In this document: piece by piece, positions 1 to 9,832 of the stretch | Numbering within the stretch: position 1 is the stretch's first letter | Layout of the letters: the number at the start of each line of letters is the position of its first letter | Source of the DNA: Bradymonas sediminis | GTDB lineage: Bacteria; Myxococcota_A; Bradymonadia; Bradymonadales; Bradymonadaceae | Assembly: GCF_003258315.1 (NCBI RefSeq) | Contig: NZ_CP030032.1 | Location: 4,881,501 to 4,945,500, forward strand | Direction of reading: 5' to 3' | DNA length: 64,000 nucleotides | The notes under the pieces: generated by a model | The model's input: the letters and a program-made list of their open reading frames with translations, nothing else | Told to the model about the DNA's origin: nothing | Database searches by the model: none | Made by a program: the position numbers and the translations under genes

Positions 1-300
1 TCGGCCGTCAAAACCCCGGGCCCCGACGCGCTTGACGAGCGCGAGATGGTTGTCATGTGCGTCGAGGAAGAGTATCCGACATACGATCTATTCGTGCATG
101 ATCCGAAGACCCGGTCTTCGCGATTGCTCGACGTATCTTTTCGAGAGTATTTTGACTGTCTGCTCGCCACGCGCGGGACCTATGGATGGCAGAATTTATT
201 GTTGGAAGATAGAGAGCCGCGTCAGGGTGAACTCGAGGGGTTTTATCAGGTCGCTGAGCGATTCTTTCCGCCATCTGATTTGAATCGATGGCGGCGCTGA
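1..300 (+). CDS. SUKH (SMI1/KNR4)-like protein, 5'-truncated by window edge
   Basis: The frame is open from the first base of the window to the TGA at 298-300, so only the C-terminal ~99 residues are seen and the true start lies outside. The visible part is rich in aromatic and acidic residues, and the segment 'REYFDCLLATRGTYGWQNLL' resembles the C-terminal end of SMI1/KNR4 (SUKH) proteins. In bacteria these are often immunity proteins or small cytosolic partners. The first internal ATG codons (46 and 55) are probably not the start, because good coding sequence continues upstream. A different small-protein family is possible, since the N-terminal half cannot be inspected. Confidence 0.5.
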   Translation, partial: SAVKTPGPDALDEREMVVMCVEEEYPTYDLFVHDPKTRSSRLLDVSFREYFDCLLATRGTYGWQNLLLEDREPRQGELEGFYQVAERFFPPSDLNRWRR

Positions 301-307
301 ATTTTGG

Positions 308-327
308 GGATTGCGTTTGTGCAATCC
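308..327 (+). terminator. Short hairpin after the SUKH-like gene
   Basis: GGATTGC and GCAATCC form a perfect 7-bp stem around GTTTGT, eight bases after the stop codon. There is no T-run behind it, so it is at best a weak or factor-dependent terminator. Confidence 0.25.
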
Positions 328-434
328 GAGACAAACCTGTGTTATGGTATGGCCGAATCGCGCGGGTTTTCGATTTGTTTAGGTAATATTTTGGACAAAT
401 CCGCGCATTTGAACGACACTATATGTGATATAAA

Positions 435-887
435 ATGAATACTGAACTACCTACAGCACCGAATTTAACTATGTTTATTTCCCGGAATTCCTCCCCCGCC
501 TCCAACGCATCGCGTCGTCTGGTTGGCGCCGGGGTTTTGGCGATCTTGCTTCTTGGCATGGTGGGCTGCGGCCCGGTGCAATCGACCTCTCGCATCAGTG
601 ATGCCAAGGTCGCCTTTGAGCGCGCTCGCGTGGCGGAGGCGCATAATAAGGCGCCCTTCGAGTATTATAGCGCGCAATATTATCTGCATAAGGCCAACGA
701 GGAGTGGGGCTACTCGGACTTCGAGGCCGCCTATGATTACGCGACGCGCGCCGAGGAAGACGCGCGTGAAGCAACGATCAAGGCCAAAGAAGATCCGTGG
801 CCGGGAAGTCCGGTGGATGAGGCGCGCCAGCGTGAGGCCCTTGAGAAGGCTGATATGAAGGCCGGCCCCGGACCGACCGGATTTTGA
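435..887 (+). CDS. DUF4398-type lipoprotein
   Basis: This is a 150-residue exported lipoprotein. A hydrophobic stretch (about residues 28-41) ends in the lipobox L-G-M-V-G-C, placing the lipidated Cys near residue 45. The mature part is a short alpha-helical domain ('FERARVAEAHNKAPFEYYSAQYYLHKA') typical of DUF4398, in which Ala-, Glu- and Tyr-rich helices resemble TPR hairpins. An ATG at 471 would give a shorter and more usual signal peptide; neither start has a clear Shine-Dalgarno. The next gene encodes an OmpA lipoprotein whose N-terminus carries the same kind of helical domain. The two probably act together at the outer membrane/peptidoglycan interface. Confidence 0.75.
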   Translation: MNTELPTAPNLTMFISRNSSPASNASRRLVGAGVLAILLLGMVGCGPVQSTSRISDAKVAFERARVAEAHNKAPFEYYSAQYYLHKANEEWGYSDFEAAYDYATRAEEDAREATIKAKEDPWPGSPVDEARQREALEKADMKAGPGPTGF

Positions 888-964
888 TTGAATTTTCGGA
901 TGAGCGCCTCGACGCGCGCATTTATTGAATTGTTTTTGTATTGACGTAAAAGGGGTTCGGGTTG

Positions 965-2086
<1,122 letters not shown>

Positions 2087-2105
2087 TAGCGAATCGCCCT
2101 AAACC

Positions 2106-2136
2106 CGGCGCCGCCCTCACCCGGCGGCGCCGTTTT
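2106..2136 (+). terminator. Rho-independent terminator of the OmpA gene
   Basis: CGGCGCCGCC pairs perfectly with GGCGGCGCCG around the loop CTCACCC and is followed by TTTT. It begins 20 bp after the OmpA stop codon. Confidence 0.8.
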
Positions 2137-2169
2137 CGTATTGAATTTATTGAATGGAATGCTCCGCTT

Positions 2170-3690
2170 ATGAAGCATCTGACACGTCTTACGCTACTTT
2201 CGATTTGGATGCTGGTTGCTCCCGCCGTGACCATTATGTCGACGCCGACCGTCGTCATTGCTCAGGAGAACAGCGCGAAATACGAGGCCAAGCTGGCCTC
2301 CGCGATCGAGGATTACGACGCCTTGATGATTGATGAGGCGAAGGCGACCCTCGAGAAGGCTGCCTCCGAGGCGGAGCAAGAGGGGTCGAGCGGCCTGGCG
2401 GTCGCCAAGATCTATGTGATGCTCGGCATCGTGCAATTCGCCGAGACCCACGACCAGAGCGACGCGAAGTCGGCCTTTATCAACGCCCTGGCGCATGATT
2501 ATGGGGTCGAACTTCCCGCCGTCTACGCCAGCCCCAAGCTCAGCGAGGCCCTCGAAGAGGCGCGCAAGGTCGTTGAGCCGCCCAAAAAAGAGGCCGAGAC
2601 GCCCGTCGCGGCGGCGGAAGGTGGAAATAGCTCGGGCGCCGTCGGATTCCGCCATGACACCGTGCGCACCGCGCGCGCCGGCCAGGCCGTGGAGATTAAG
2701 ATCTCGGTGGCCTCGGATCTTCCGGTCTATCATGTCCACCTTTATCATCGTCGCTTCGGCCAAACGGACTTTGAGCGTCTCGATATGAAGGCCCAGGGCG
2801 CCACGCATTTTGTCGCTCAGATTCCGGCAGCCAAGGTCAACACCAGCCAGGTCGAGTATTATATCGAGGCCCTCAATCGCGGCGACGAGACGATCGGCAA
2901 CGCCGGCTCGAAGAGCTCGCCGCTGTCGATGACCGTGCTCGGCTCGAGCTCCGACGGCGCGGTCATCGCCCCCGGCGGTGGCGAGGGTGCCGGCGATGAG
3001 ATCCTGATTGAGACGCCCAACACGCCGCATGACCAGAATGTCTATGTGATGCTCACCGGCGGCACCGGGCTTGGTTTTCTCTTCGGCGGTGACCCCACGG
3101 CGCATCCGAACCGCGAGGTCTCCCCGGGCATCGCGCCGGCATTCGGTCACGCGATGCTCGACGCGGGTTATATGGTGACGCGAAACGCCTATGTCGGGTT
3201 GTATTTCCGCTGGCAGTTCTCGCCGTCCCAGGACTTCGACTCCGTCCCGGATGTCTCCAAAGAGCCCGGCTCGTTCTTCGACACGCGCGAGGAGTGCTTC
3301 GGCCTAGGGTTGCCGGGAGACTGCATGATCGGCGCGAAATATCGCTACTTCTTCGCCGATTTCAGCGCCCTCCGCATGTACTCGAGCATGGGCGCTGGCG
3401 TCGGCCGGGTTCGCCAATGGCTGCGGCTGAAGGAGCCTTATTATCAGGCCGACGGGATCACGCCGAGCGCGCAGTGCAGCGGCAAAGACCGCCTGCAGGG
3501 CGATGTCGCCGACTATTGCTACGTCCGTGACACCGTGCGACCCGGCTGGGCGCATATCGGGTTCGGCACGGGTTTGATGATGCCGCTTCATGAGAATATC
3601 GACCTGGTGGCCGACACCTATTTGGTCCTATTATTGCCGGAGACCGGCATCAACCTGGACCTGAGCGTGGGCATGAACTTGCGCTTCTGA
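2170..3690 (+). CDS. Outer-membrane beta-barrel protein with helical and Ig-like N-terminal domains
   Basis: This 506-residue protein has a Sec signal peptide ending near 'TPTVVIAQ'. Residues ~35-140 are an Ala/Glu-rich helical repeat resembling TPR. Residues ~165-260 look like an Ig-like beta-sandwich ('VYHVHLYHRRFG', 'VEYYIEALNRGDE'). From residue ~290 on, alternating beta-strands ending in 'LSVGMNLRF' are typical of an outer-membrane barrel with a C-terminal Phe. No enzymatic motif was recognised. Similar three-part proteins are common in Deltaproteobacteria, but their cargo is unknown. It lies between terminators and is probably expressed alone. Confidence 0.65.
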   Translation: MKHLTRLTLLSIWMLVAPAVTIMSTPTVVIAQENSAKYEAKLASAIEDYDALMIDEAKATLEKAASEAEQEGSSGLAVAKIYVMLGIVQFAETHDQSDAKSAFINALAHDYGVELPAVYASPKLSEALEEARKVVEPPKKEAETPVAAAEGGNSSGAVGFRHDTVRTARAGQAVEIKISVASDLPVYHVHLYHRRFGQTDFERLDMKAQGATHFVAQIPAAKVNTSQVEYYIEALNRGDETIGNAGSKSSPLSMTVLGSSSDGAVIAPGGGEGAGDEILIETPNTPHDQNVYVMLTGGTGLGFLFGGDPTAHPNREVSPGIAPAFGHAMLDAGYMVTRNAYVGLYFRWQFSPSQDFDSVPDVSKEPGSFFDTREECFGLGLPGDCMIGAKYRYFFADFSALRMYSSMGAGVGRVRQWLRLKEPYYQADGITPSAQCSGKDRLQGDVADYCYVRDTVRPGWAHIGFGTGLMMPLHENIDLVADTYLVLLLPETGINLDLSVGMNLRF

Positions 3691-3763
3691 CGCGGATGCG
3701 CGCGTCGCCTGGGCGTCGAAAGGCTTTGGAAAATAGTACGTTATAAAAAGTCAGGATGATTTT

Positions 3764-3791
3764 TTGACCAGAACGGTGCCCGTGCTAAACT
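3764..3791 (+). promoter_or_regulatory. Candidate sigma-70 promoter upstream of the amidase
   Basis: TTGACC (3764-3769) and TAAACT (3786-3791) are separated by 16 bp, about 80 bp before the amidase ATG. The match to the -35/-10 consensus is good, but it is assigned from sequence alone. Confidence 0.35.
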
Positions 3792-3868
3792 CCCGGCGAG
3801 CGGGCAGCCAAGGATGGTAGCCCGGAGTGACCTGGTGAGATGCCAGAATAACGCGATTACGGGTCGTC

Positions 3869-4834
3869 ATGCGCATTTTCGACAAAGCTATCCTTGGTTC
3901 GTTTGCCATCGCGCTTCTGGCGATGGGCACACCCACCACGGCCGATGCCTTTCCGCCGGCGAGCGTGACGGGCATCGACCTGCCCACCGTACTCACGCTC
4001 GATGACCAGGCGAGGCGCTTCGCCTATCTCATCGCTCAGGAGGCGGCCGAGCAGTCGCAGGATAAACAGGCCGCCGACGCGGTCGCCACGAGCCGAAAAT
4101 CCCTCAAAAAATTACGCACCATTGTTCTCGACCCCGGCCACGGCGGCGAGAACCTCGGCGCGCTCGGCGTGGTCCAGATTCAGGAGAAATACCTGACCCT
4201 GGAGCTGGCCTATCGCCTGCGAAAAGAACTCCAGCAGAAATACCCGGACGCCCGCGTTATCCTGACCCGTTATTGGGACCAGAGCCTGAGCCTGAGCGAC
4301 CGCGTCCACTTCGCCAATCGCATGGGCGCGGACATCTTCTTGTCGCTGCATTATAACGCCGCCCCGCATCAGCACGCCATTGGGTTTGAGACCTATTTTT
4401 TGGCCGCCGACGAGGTGACTCCCGGTAAGCAGGAGAAGAAGGGCAAGCCGATCGCCACCAGTCAGAACGTGGTCAGTGGCATGGAGCAGCGCGGTCTTGG
4501 CGTCGAGGAGGGCGTATATAACGACGCGCTGCTCACGCTCAAGCGCGACCTGGCCCGCGAGAACCAGAACCGCGAGAGCGGTCTGCTCGCCGAGACGATT
4601 CAGCAGAACCTGGTCAAGCGCATCGACTCCACCGACCGCGGCGTGAAGCAGGCGAATTTCGGCGTGCTTCGCGGGGCGCTGATGCCGGCGGTGGTCGTCG
4701 AGTCTGGCTTTCTGACCCACCCGGTCGAGGGCGAGAAGGTGGCGGGCGAGAAGCACCGCGAAAATACCGTAAGCGCCCTGGTCAGCGCGATCGAGGACTT
4801 CGACCAACGCCTGGCCGAGCGCGCCGCGAAATAA
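3869..4834 (+). CDS. N-acetylmuramoyl-L-alanine amidase (Amidase_3)
   Basis: The 321-residue protein is a periplasmic zinc amidase that cleaves the amide bond between MurNAc and the stem peptide. A signal peptide ends near 'TADA'. The Amidase_3 fold begins at 'RTIVLDPGHGG', with His91 as a zinc ligand. Glu106 and His161 (in 'SLHYNAA') are the likely other ligands, and Glu279 in 'VVVESGFLTH' is the catalytic Glu. There is no LysM, SPOR or AMIN domain, so it is a minimal AmiA-like form. An insertion at ~180-230, rich in Lys, Gln and Glu, may be the autoinhibitory helix of AmiA/AmiC-type enzymes; that is an inference. It is expressed alone and ends at a bidirectional terminator. Confidence 0.92.
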   Translation: MRIFDKAILGSFAIALLAMGTPTTADAFPPASVTGIDLPTVLTLDDQARRFAYLIAQEAAEQSQDKQAADAVATSRKSLKKLRTIVLDPGHGGENLGALGVVQIQEKYLTLELAYRLRKELQQKYPDARVILTRYWDQSLSLSDRVHFANRMGADIFLSLHYNAAPHQHAIGFETYFLAADEVTPGKQEKKGKPIATSQNVVSGMEQRGLGVEEGVYNDALLTLKRDLARENQNRESGLLAETIQQNLVKRIDSTDRGVKQANFGVLRGALMPAVVVESGFLTHPVEGEKVAGEKHRENTVSALVSAIEDFDQRLAERAAK

Positions 4835-4859
4835 AATTTATAAAAATAAATCAAAAAAA

Positions 4860-4890
4860 GCCCCCGCTGTTTTCGAACGGTGGGGGCTTT
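4860..4890 (+). terminator. Bidirectional terminator with TTCG tetraloop
   Basis: GCCCCC (4860-4865) pairs with GGGGGC (4882-4887), and the stem continues inward with two G-T pairs to a TTCG loop. It is flanked by A-rich sequence on the left and TTTTCTC on the right, so it can stop both the amidase gene and the convergent DUF285 gene. Confidence 0.8.
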
Positions 4891-4924
4891 TCTCTTTGGA
4901 GTCAGGACGTCGCGACCTGACATA

Positions 4925-7024
4925 TTATTGTGGACCTCCGTCCTCAATCATCCAATTATTGGGCGGGTTCGTCAGAGCGTCGCGCGCGCTCGCGGCGGCG
5001 GCAGAATAGGTCGAGTTACCCGCGCCAAATTCAACGCTCGGCGCCACTGGCTGAGCCGACCAGCCAAACAGCAGGGCATCGTAATTCGCAGTGGAAATGG
5101 CTATTTCGGAGAACATCCGCCGCATATAGGTCATGGCGCTGAGATCCCATCCGCCGAGGTCTTGGTCGAATTGAGAAGCGCGAGCAAGCATATACTCCGT
5201 GGTGCTCACCGAAGAGGTGTCCCAGGCGCCGATATCCTGGTTGAACGCAAGGGCGTCGATAAACATATACGACATATTGGTGACCGAAGATGTGTCCCAA
5301 GCGCTGATATCCTGGTTAAACGCCGGCGCATTGCCGAACGCATAGCGCATATTGGTGACCGAGGAGGTGTCCCAGGCGCCGATATCTTGGTTAAACAGCA
5401 GGGCGCTATTAAAAATGGCCAACATATTGGTGACCGAGGAGACATCCCACTCTCCGATGTCCTGGTTGAAGGAGGTATCTTGAAATAGATAGGACATATC
5501 GGTGACCGCCGAGACGTCCCAGTCGCCAATCGGCTGGTCGAAGGACTCAGCCCTGGTAAATAGATAGGACATATCGGTGACCGAGGATGTATCCCACGCG
5601 CCGATATTTTGGTTGAAGTCGATGGCCTCCAAGAACATAGAGGACATATTGGTGACCGAGGAGACGTCCCACCCTCCGATGTCCTGGTTGAAGCGACGTG
5701 CTTCGGCGAACATATAGGACATATCGGTCACCGCCGATGTATCCCAACCGCTCAGGTCCCGATTGTAATTAAGGTGCTTCTCGAACATATGGGACATATC
5801 TGTGACGGCCGAGACATCCCACCCGCTGATGTCCTGGTCGAAAGCGTACGGGGACGCTGAGGCGTCATAGGTATAGGTAAACATGCCCGACATATTGGTG
5901 ACCGAGGAGGTGTCCCAGGCGCCGATATCTTGGTTAAAATCCATCGCATTTCTGAATAGATAGGACATGTCTTGAACCGACGAGGTGTTCCACGCGCCGA
6001 TATCCTGGTTAAAGTCTTGAGCAGCGTCGAATAGATGCGACATATCCCGAACCGAGGAGGTGTCCCAGGCGCTGATATCCCCGTTAAACTTGTAGGCGCT
6101 CTCAAATAGATAGGACATATCGGTGATTGCTGAGACGTCCCACTGGGCGACGGATGGGATATCACTGAGCGCGTCGCAATTTGCGAACATCGCCCGCAAG
6201 CTCGTGGTCTCGTCCAGGTTGGGCACATCGGTCGCGGTGATGGTGAGGTGCTGAGCGCCCTTGAAATACCCGCCATCTTCCCCGTCGGCGTAGAGCGCGG
6301 AGCTGCCGAGGTGGAGGTTGCCCCATTGCGTGATTTCGAGCAGCTTTGGGGCGTCGTTTTCCGGCTCTTGCTGCGCCTCGAAGGACCACCCTTGCAGCCG
6401 GCCCTCGATGCTCACCGTATACTCGCCGGGTTGATCGTAGCGATGCGTCGCCTCCGGCTGGTCTCCCCGCGTGATAATATCGCGCGTGTCGTCGCCCCAG
6501 TCGACCCGGATTCGGTAGTTTCCCTGATCAACCAGCGGTAGATGGATGGTGTTGCTGTCGGTTCCGCCCTCGAGCGTGGTGCTCCAGACCGTCTCGAACG
6601 GGTTTGGGATGCACTGGCCTTGCTCGCATTGTCCGGACTCGCAATCCTGGTCAACACCGCACGATTGCCCGCCCCAGCAGCTCTCACAATTCGAGCCGCC
6701 ACAATCGACGTCGCCTTCATCGCCATTTTTAAGCCCATCGTCGCAGGTGATCACCTCGACGCAGGCCCCGTCTTCGCAGACCTCATTGGGCGAGCACTCG
6801 ACGTTGGCGCAGGGGGAGATATCTGGCGAGATGTCTGAGGTGTCCGTGGTGTCGAACGTGGCGTCCGGAGGCTCCGCATCCGCATGGGCGTCTTGGCCTG
6901 CGTCGACCGTCGTGGCGTCCTGGCCTGCGTCGGCGGCCTCGGAGCCCGGGGCGTCATCGCTGCATGCCCCCATGGTGCTCAGCAGACCCAAGACCAAAAA
7001 ATAATACCCATATTGTTTCATCAT
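4925..7024 (-). CDS. BspA-type DUF285 repeat surface lipoprotein
   Basis: This 699-residue lipoprotein has a signal peptide ending in 'TMGAC' (Cys21). An Asp/Ala-rich linker (~22-70) follows, then a Cys-rich head (~72-140, with '[17 protein letters not shown]') and a PKD-like segment with 'VDWGDDTRD'. The rest is mostly 14 tandem 25-residue DUF285 units of the pattern F-N-Q-D-I-G-x-W-D-T/V-S-S-V-T-x-M-S-x-M/L-F. DUF285/BspA repeats form an elongated solenoid involved in adhesion or surface contact in other bacteria. The protein should sit on the outer membrane. Because the repeats are so alike, copy number could vary by recombination. It is monocistronic, between a terminator and a 138-bp spacer. 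Confidence 0.88.
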   Translation of the reverse strand: MMKQYGYYFLVLGLLSTMGACSDDAPGSEAADAGQDATTVDAGQDAHADAEPPDATFDTTDTSDISPDISPCANVECSPNEVCEDGACVEVITCDDGLKNGDEGDVDCGGSNCESCWGGQSCGVDQDCESGQCEQGQCIPNPFETVWSTTLEGGTDSNTIHLPLVDQGNYRIRVDWGDDTRDIITRGDQPEATHRYDQPGEYTVSIEGRLQGWSFEAQQEPENDAPKLLEITQWGNLHLGSSALYADGEDGGYFKGAQHLTITATDVPNLDETTSLRAMFANCDALSDIPSVAQWDVSAITDMSYLFESAYKFNGDISAWDTSSVRDMSHLFDAAQDFNQDIGAWNTSSVQDMSYLFRNAMDFNQDIGAWDTSSVTNMSGMFTYTYDASASPYAFDQDISGWDVSAVTDMSHMFEKHLNYNRDLSGWDTSAVTDMSYMFAEARRFNQDIGGWDVSSVTNMSSMFLEAIDFNQNIGAWDTSSVTDMSYLFTRAESFDQPIGDWDVSAVTDMSYLFQDTSFNQDIGEWDVSSVTNMLAIFNSALLFNQDIGAWDTSSVTNMRYAFGNAPAFNQDISAWDTSSVTNMSYMFIDALAFNQDIGAWDTSSVSTTEYMLARASQFDQDLGGWDLSAMTYMRRMFSEIAISTANYDALLFGWSAQPVAPSVEFGAGNSTYSAAAASARDALTNPPNNWMIEDGGPQ
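5096..6160 (-). repeat. 14 tandem ~75-bp units encoding DUF285 repeats
   Basis: Fourteen consecutive units of about 25 codons are seen. One unit carries a seven-residue insertion ('ASASPYA') and one is a residue short. The DNA of neighbouring units is highly similar (for example repeated 'GATATCCTGGTTAAA' on the + strand), as expected for recent expansion or gene conversion. Confidence 0.85.
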
Positions 7025-7162
7025 CTATTCTTCCCTATATGCGAAGATTCGCTTGACCTCTATAGCACCTAGCTATCGCCAATCGCCGGCGGCGATGCGA
7101 CCTAGGCGTGCTCCGCTCCCGCGCTTGGACGGCTCTGAGTGATTTATATTCAATAGAAGCAC

Positions 7163-8542
7163 TCAAAGCGAGCGCAAAAACGCGACCAACGCATCGCGTT
7201 GCGCGGCGCTCAGCTCCGCACGAAACGCCTCACGCGACCGCTCCGCCTCGCCGCCGTGCCAGAGGATGGCCTCCTCCAGGGTGCGCGCGCGGCCGTCGTG
7301 CAAGTACCCTGCGCCCGAGGCGACCGTCTGGGTGAGCCCGATGCCCCACAGCGGGGCGGTGCGCCACTCGCGCCCGTCGGCCTCGAAGTCCGGGCGCCCA
7401 TCGGCCAGGCCCTCGCCCATATCGTGCAAGAGCAGGTCGGTATAGGGGTGGAAGACCTGGTTTGCGACCACCGCGACCTCGTGCGGGCCGCTCTTGAGGG
7501 TCGGGGTATGACAGTCGGCGCAGCCGATCTGCGCAAAGACGCGCTCGCCGCGTTGAACCTGCGGGTTACTGATGTCGCGGCGGGCGGGAACGCCGAGCGA
7601 GACCGAGTAGAATTCGGCCGCCCGAAGGACGGTTGCGTCGATATCCGAGCTGCCGTCGGCCTCGGGGAAGAGCGGGTTGCTCACGCCCATATCATCGAAA
7701 TACGCGCCGGCGCTCTGCTGCAGGATATTGGGCTGGTTGGCCTTGTGGCCAAAGCGCCCAAGGGTGGATGCCTGGTCGACGACATTCCACACCAGGTTGG
7801 TGCGCCCGGAGATGCCGTCGCCGTCGGCGTCGTCCGGGTCGGCGGCGTCGAGCAAGGCCGCGTCGGGCACCGCCTCCAGCAGCCCGAGTCCGAAGATGGG
7901 CGGCGGTTGGCGAAGCGACGTCATCGCCTCGGCAGGCAGCGCCTCACCGCCGGCCAGCTCGATGTCGAGCACCGGGCGGCGCAGGCTAAAGGGCGTGCCG
8001 TCGGCGTAGGCGCCGGGCTCTTCGACCCAGCTCAACTCGATGCTCGCCTCGGGCTCGACCCCAAAGATCGCGTGGTCGCCCAATTGAGTCCCCACGCCCG
8101 CCAGCGGCACCGCGCCGCCCGGGACCTGCGGGTCGCCAAATTCCGCCGGCAGGCTCACGCGCACCAGCATCTGTGAGCGCAACCCCTCGTGCCCGATGAC
8201 CGGCATCCCGCGGCCGTTGCGGATATGGCAACCGTTGCAGGAATTGTTGTTGAATTGCGGTCCCAGCCCGGCGTTGACGGTCGCGGGCGCGGTGACAAAG
8301 CGGGCCTCAAACGCAACATCGCCCTCATTATGGAGGGCGAGTTGGGCGTCGGTGAGCCCCGGCGCGGGCAGTTGGTAGGCGAAGGTGGTCTGCTCGAAGA
8401 CGGTCGTCTGGCCGCCGGAGAGCGCGCGGTCCGAGAGGTCGAGGTCAGTGCCCTCGGTTTGATCGGCGCAGCCGGCGAGCGCGAGGCCGACGAATAGACC
8501 CGCGACATAGAGGCGAGCTGGCGTGGGATATCTCTTATTCAT
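7163..8542 (-). CDS. Di-heme DUF1111 oxidoreductase (peroxidase-like) lipoprotein
   Basis: The 459-residue protein starts at the ATG reading 'MNKRYPTPAR'; the longer upstream frame is out of context. The lipobox L-A-G-C gives Cys25. Two c-type heme sites are visible: CNGCH at ~102-106 and CADCH at ~341-345. The C-terminal 'APLWGIGL...YLHDGRARTLEEA' is the DUF1111 signature of di-heme 'thiol oxidoreductase' proteins, relatives of di-heme peroxidases. Family members often sit beside imelysins in iron-regulated loci, as here. It would act in the periplasm or at the outer membrane, perhaps on iron redox state; the substrate is unknown. It is the last gene of the porin-imelysin operon, 85 bp after the imelysin stop. 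Confidence 0.9.
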   Translation of the reverse strand: MNKRYPTPARLYVAGLFVGLALAGCADQTEGTDLDLSDRALSGGQTTVFEQTTFAYQLPAPGLTDAQLALHNEGDVAFEARFVTAPATVNAGLGPQFNNNSCNGCHIRNGRGMPVIGHEGLRSQMLVRVSLPAEFGDPQVPGGAVPLAGVGTQLGDHAIFGVEPEASIELSWVEEPGAYADGTPFSLRRPVLDIELAGGEALPAEAMTSLRQPPPIFGLGLLEAVPDAALLDAADPDDADGDGISGRTNLVWNVVDQASTLGRFGHKANQPNILQQSAGAYFDDMGVSNPLFPEADGSSDIDATVLRAAEFYSVSLGVPARRDISNPQVQRGERVFAQIGCADCHTPTLKSGPHEVAVVANQVFHPYTDLLLHDMGEGLADGRPDFEADGREWRTAPLWGIGLTQTVASGAGYLHDGRARTLEEAILWHGGEAERSREAFRAELSAAQRDALVAFLRSL

Positions 8543-8578
8543 GGCGATCTCTGTGCGAGTCAACGCGGGGCAATTGGG

Positions 8579-8622
8579 GCGAGCGCCTATTCGCTGCGCG
8601 GTCGCAGCGAATAGGCGCTCGC
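8579..8622 (-). promoter_or_regulatory. 20-bp perfect hairpin between imelysin and DUF1111 genes
   Basis: The arms at 8579-8598 and 8603-8622 are exact reverse complements over 20 bases and leave only a CGGT loop. There is no T-run on the transcribed (-) strand. It may be an mRNA-stability or partial-termination element that sets the ratio of the two products. Confidence 0.6.
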
Positions 8623-8627
8623 TGGGA

Positions 8628-9719
8628 TTAGAGCAGCTCCAAGACGTCCGTTTGGAATGTCGCCTCGAGGGTCGCGATGGCGTCGATCGCGGCCTGGATC
8701 TTCGCGCGCACCTGGGCGTCGTCGCTGAGCACGGCGTCGCGGAAGGGCGGCGGAATCTCGCCGAGCGCGGCGATCGCCGCCTCGATCTCGGCCTCAACGC
8801 GCGCGTTGAGCTCGGCGTCCTGAGCGGCGACGTATTGGTTCAGACCTTTGCCGGAGGTGCCCGCCTCGGGGACGCGTCCCATATAGCTATTCTGCACGCT
8901 CTTGAGGTTGTCGGTGAAGTCCTGCAGGGAGTTGAAGCTGAATTGGCTCTCGACCAGGGTGGTGTCGCGGGCCTCGAAGGGGCCGCCGATCTTGCCTTCG
9001 CCGACTTCCTGGAGGATGCCGACGATGCCGGCGACGATCTGCTGGGCCGCGGCCGACTGCGACGGGAATTTGTCGTTGCCCGGCTCGCCTGCGGTCACGA
9101 ACACGTCGCGGTAGGCCTGGTTGCCGTCGACGCCGACGGTCCAGCTTTTGGCGAGCAGACCGGTGATGCGCACCATCTCGGCGGTGGTGGCTTTGAGGTA
9201 CTCAAGCTCGCGCGGGGTGAGGTCTTCGGCGACTTTGTCGTTGGCCTCGCCGAAGAGCAAATACTCGATGGTGTGGAAGCCCTTGAGGTTCTCGCCGAGC
9301 GATTTGACATAGGGCTGGTCGAGGGTGGCCTCGCCGGCGAGCACGCCGTCGAGGTCGGTCTTATTCAGCGGCCAGGAGTCCATCGCCGGGTCATACCCGT
9401 TGGTGTCGACCGGGCCAAAGAGCATGCCTTCGCTCTGCTCCCAGGGCAGGCGCATATCGACCCATGCCTTCTTCGCGGCGGTCAGGTTCGCGTCGGTGGG
9501 CGCCGCGGCGAGCGCGTCGACCGCCACCTGCATTTCGCCGGCGCGGGTGTCGAGCAGCTCATAGGTCGGCACGACCACCTCGTCGGCGTAGTCGAGGATG
9601 ATCTGGCTGTCGGCGAAGCCGGTGCTCTGCACGGCGTCGTTCGTGTCGTCGCCGCAGGCGCTCGCGAAGGTGAAGGTGAGCAGAATGATGAGAAATGTCA
9701 GTAGGTTACGGGTCTTCAT
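8628..9719 (-). CDS. Imelysin (M75-like) iron-regulated lipoprotein
   Basis: This 363-residue lipoprotein has the lipobox A-S-A-C at Cys22. The start was placed at the ATG of 'MKTRNLL', which gives a normal signal peptide; a further in-frame codon upstream adds ten atypical residues. The imelysin motif GxHxxE is present as G147-F-H-T-I-E152. The preceding 'W..MR.PWEQSE' helix and the later 'EYLKATTAEM' helix also fit. Imelysin-like proteins (IrpA, ICMP, EfeO relatives) are periplasmic or outer-membrane proteins induced by iron limitation. They are thought to bind or deliver iron, without proven peptidase activity. It lies between a porin and a di-heme DUF1111 gene, behind a Fur-like box. Confidence 0.92.
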   Translation of the reverse strand: MKTRNLLTFLIILLTFTFASACGDDTNDAVQSTGFADSQIILDYADEVVVPTYELLDTRAGEMQVAVDALAAAPTDANLTAAKKAWVDMRLPWEQSEGMLFGPVDTNGYDPAMDSWPLNKTDLDGVLAGEATLDQPYVKSLGENLKGFHTIEYLLFGEANDKVAEDLTPRELEYLKATTAEMVRITGLLAKSWTVGVDGNQAYRDVFVTAGEPGNDKFPSQSAAAQQIVAGIVGILQEVGEGKIGGPFEARDTTLVESQFSFNSLQDFTDNLKSVQNSYMGRVPEAGTSGKGLNQYVAAQDAELNARVEAEIEAAIAALGEIPPPFRDAVLSDDAQVRAKIQAAIDAIATLEATFQTDVLELL

Positions 9720-9739
9720 TATACAGCTCCGAAGCAATA

Positions 9740-9759
9740 ACTTCTTCATACGAAGAAGT
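9740..9759 (-). promoter_or_regulatory. Short hairpin before the imelysin gene
   Basis: ACTTCTTC (9740-9747) and GAAGAAGT (9752-9759) form a perfect 8-bp stem with an ATAC loop, 20 bases upstream of the imelysin ATG. It is inside the operon, close enough to affect ribosome access or RNA processing. Confidence 0.35.
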
Positions 9760-9832
9760 GGATAGTGAAATCAGTCATGGGCGTGCCCCGTTGGGCCCGC
9801 GAGAACTGAAGGGTGAAAAACAACTCAATAAT

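Noticed and set aside
409-434. TTGAAC/TATAAA as a promoter of the DUF4398 lipoprotein
   Set aside because: The spacer is only 14 bp and the -10 abuts the start codon, so it is not a reasonable sigma-70 site.
5096-6160. Repeat array as a possible CRISPR
   Set aside because: The 75-bp units are in frame inside a coding gene and have no unique spacers.
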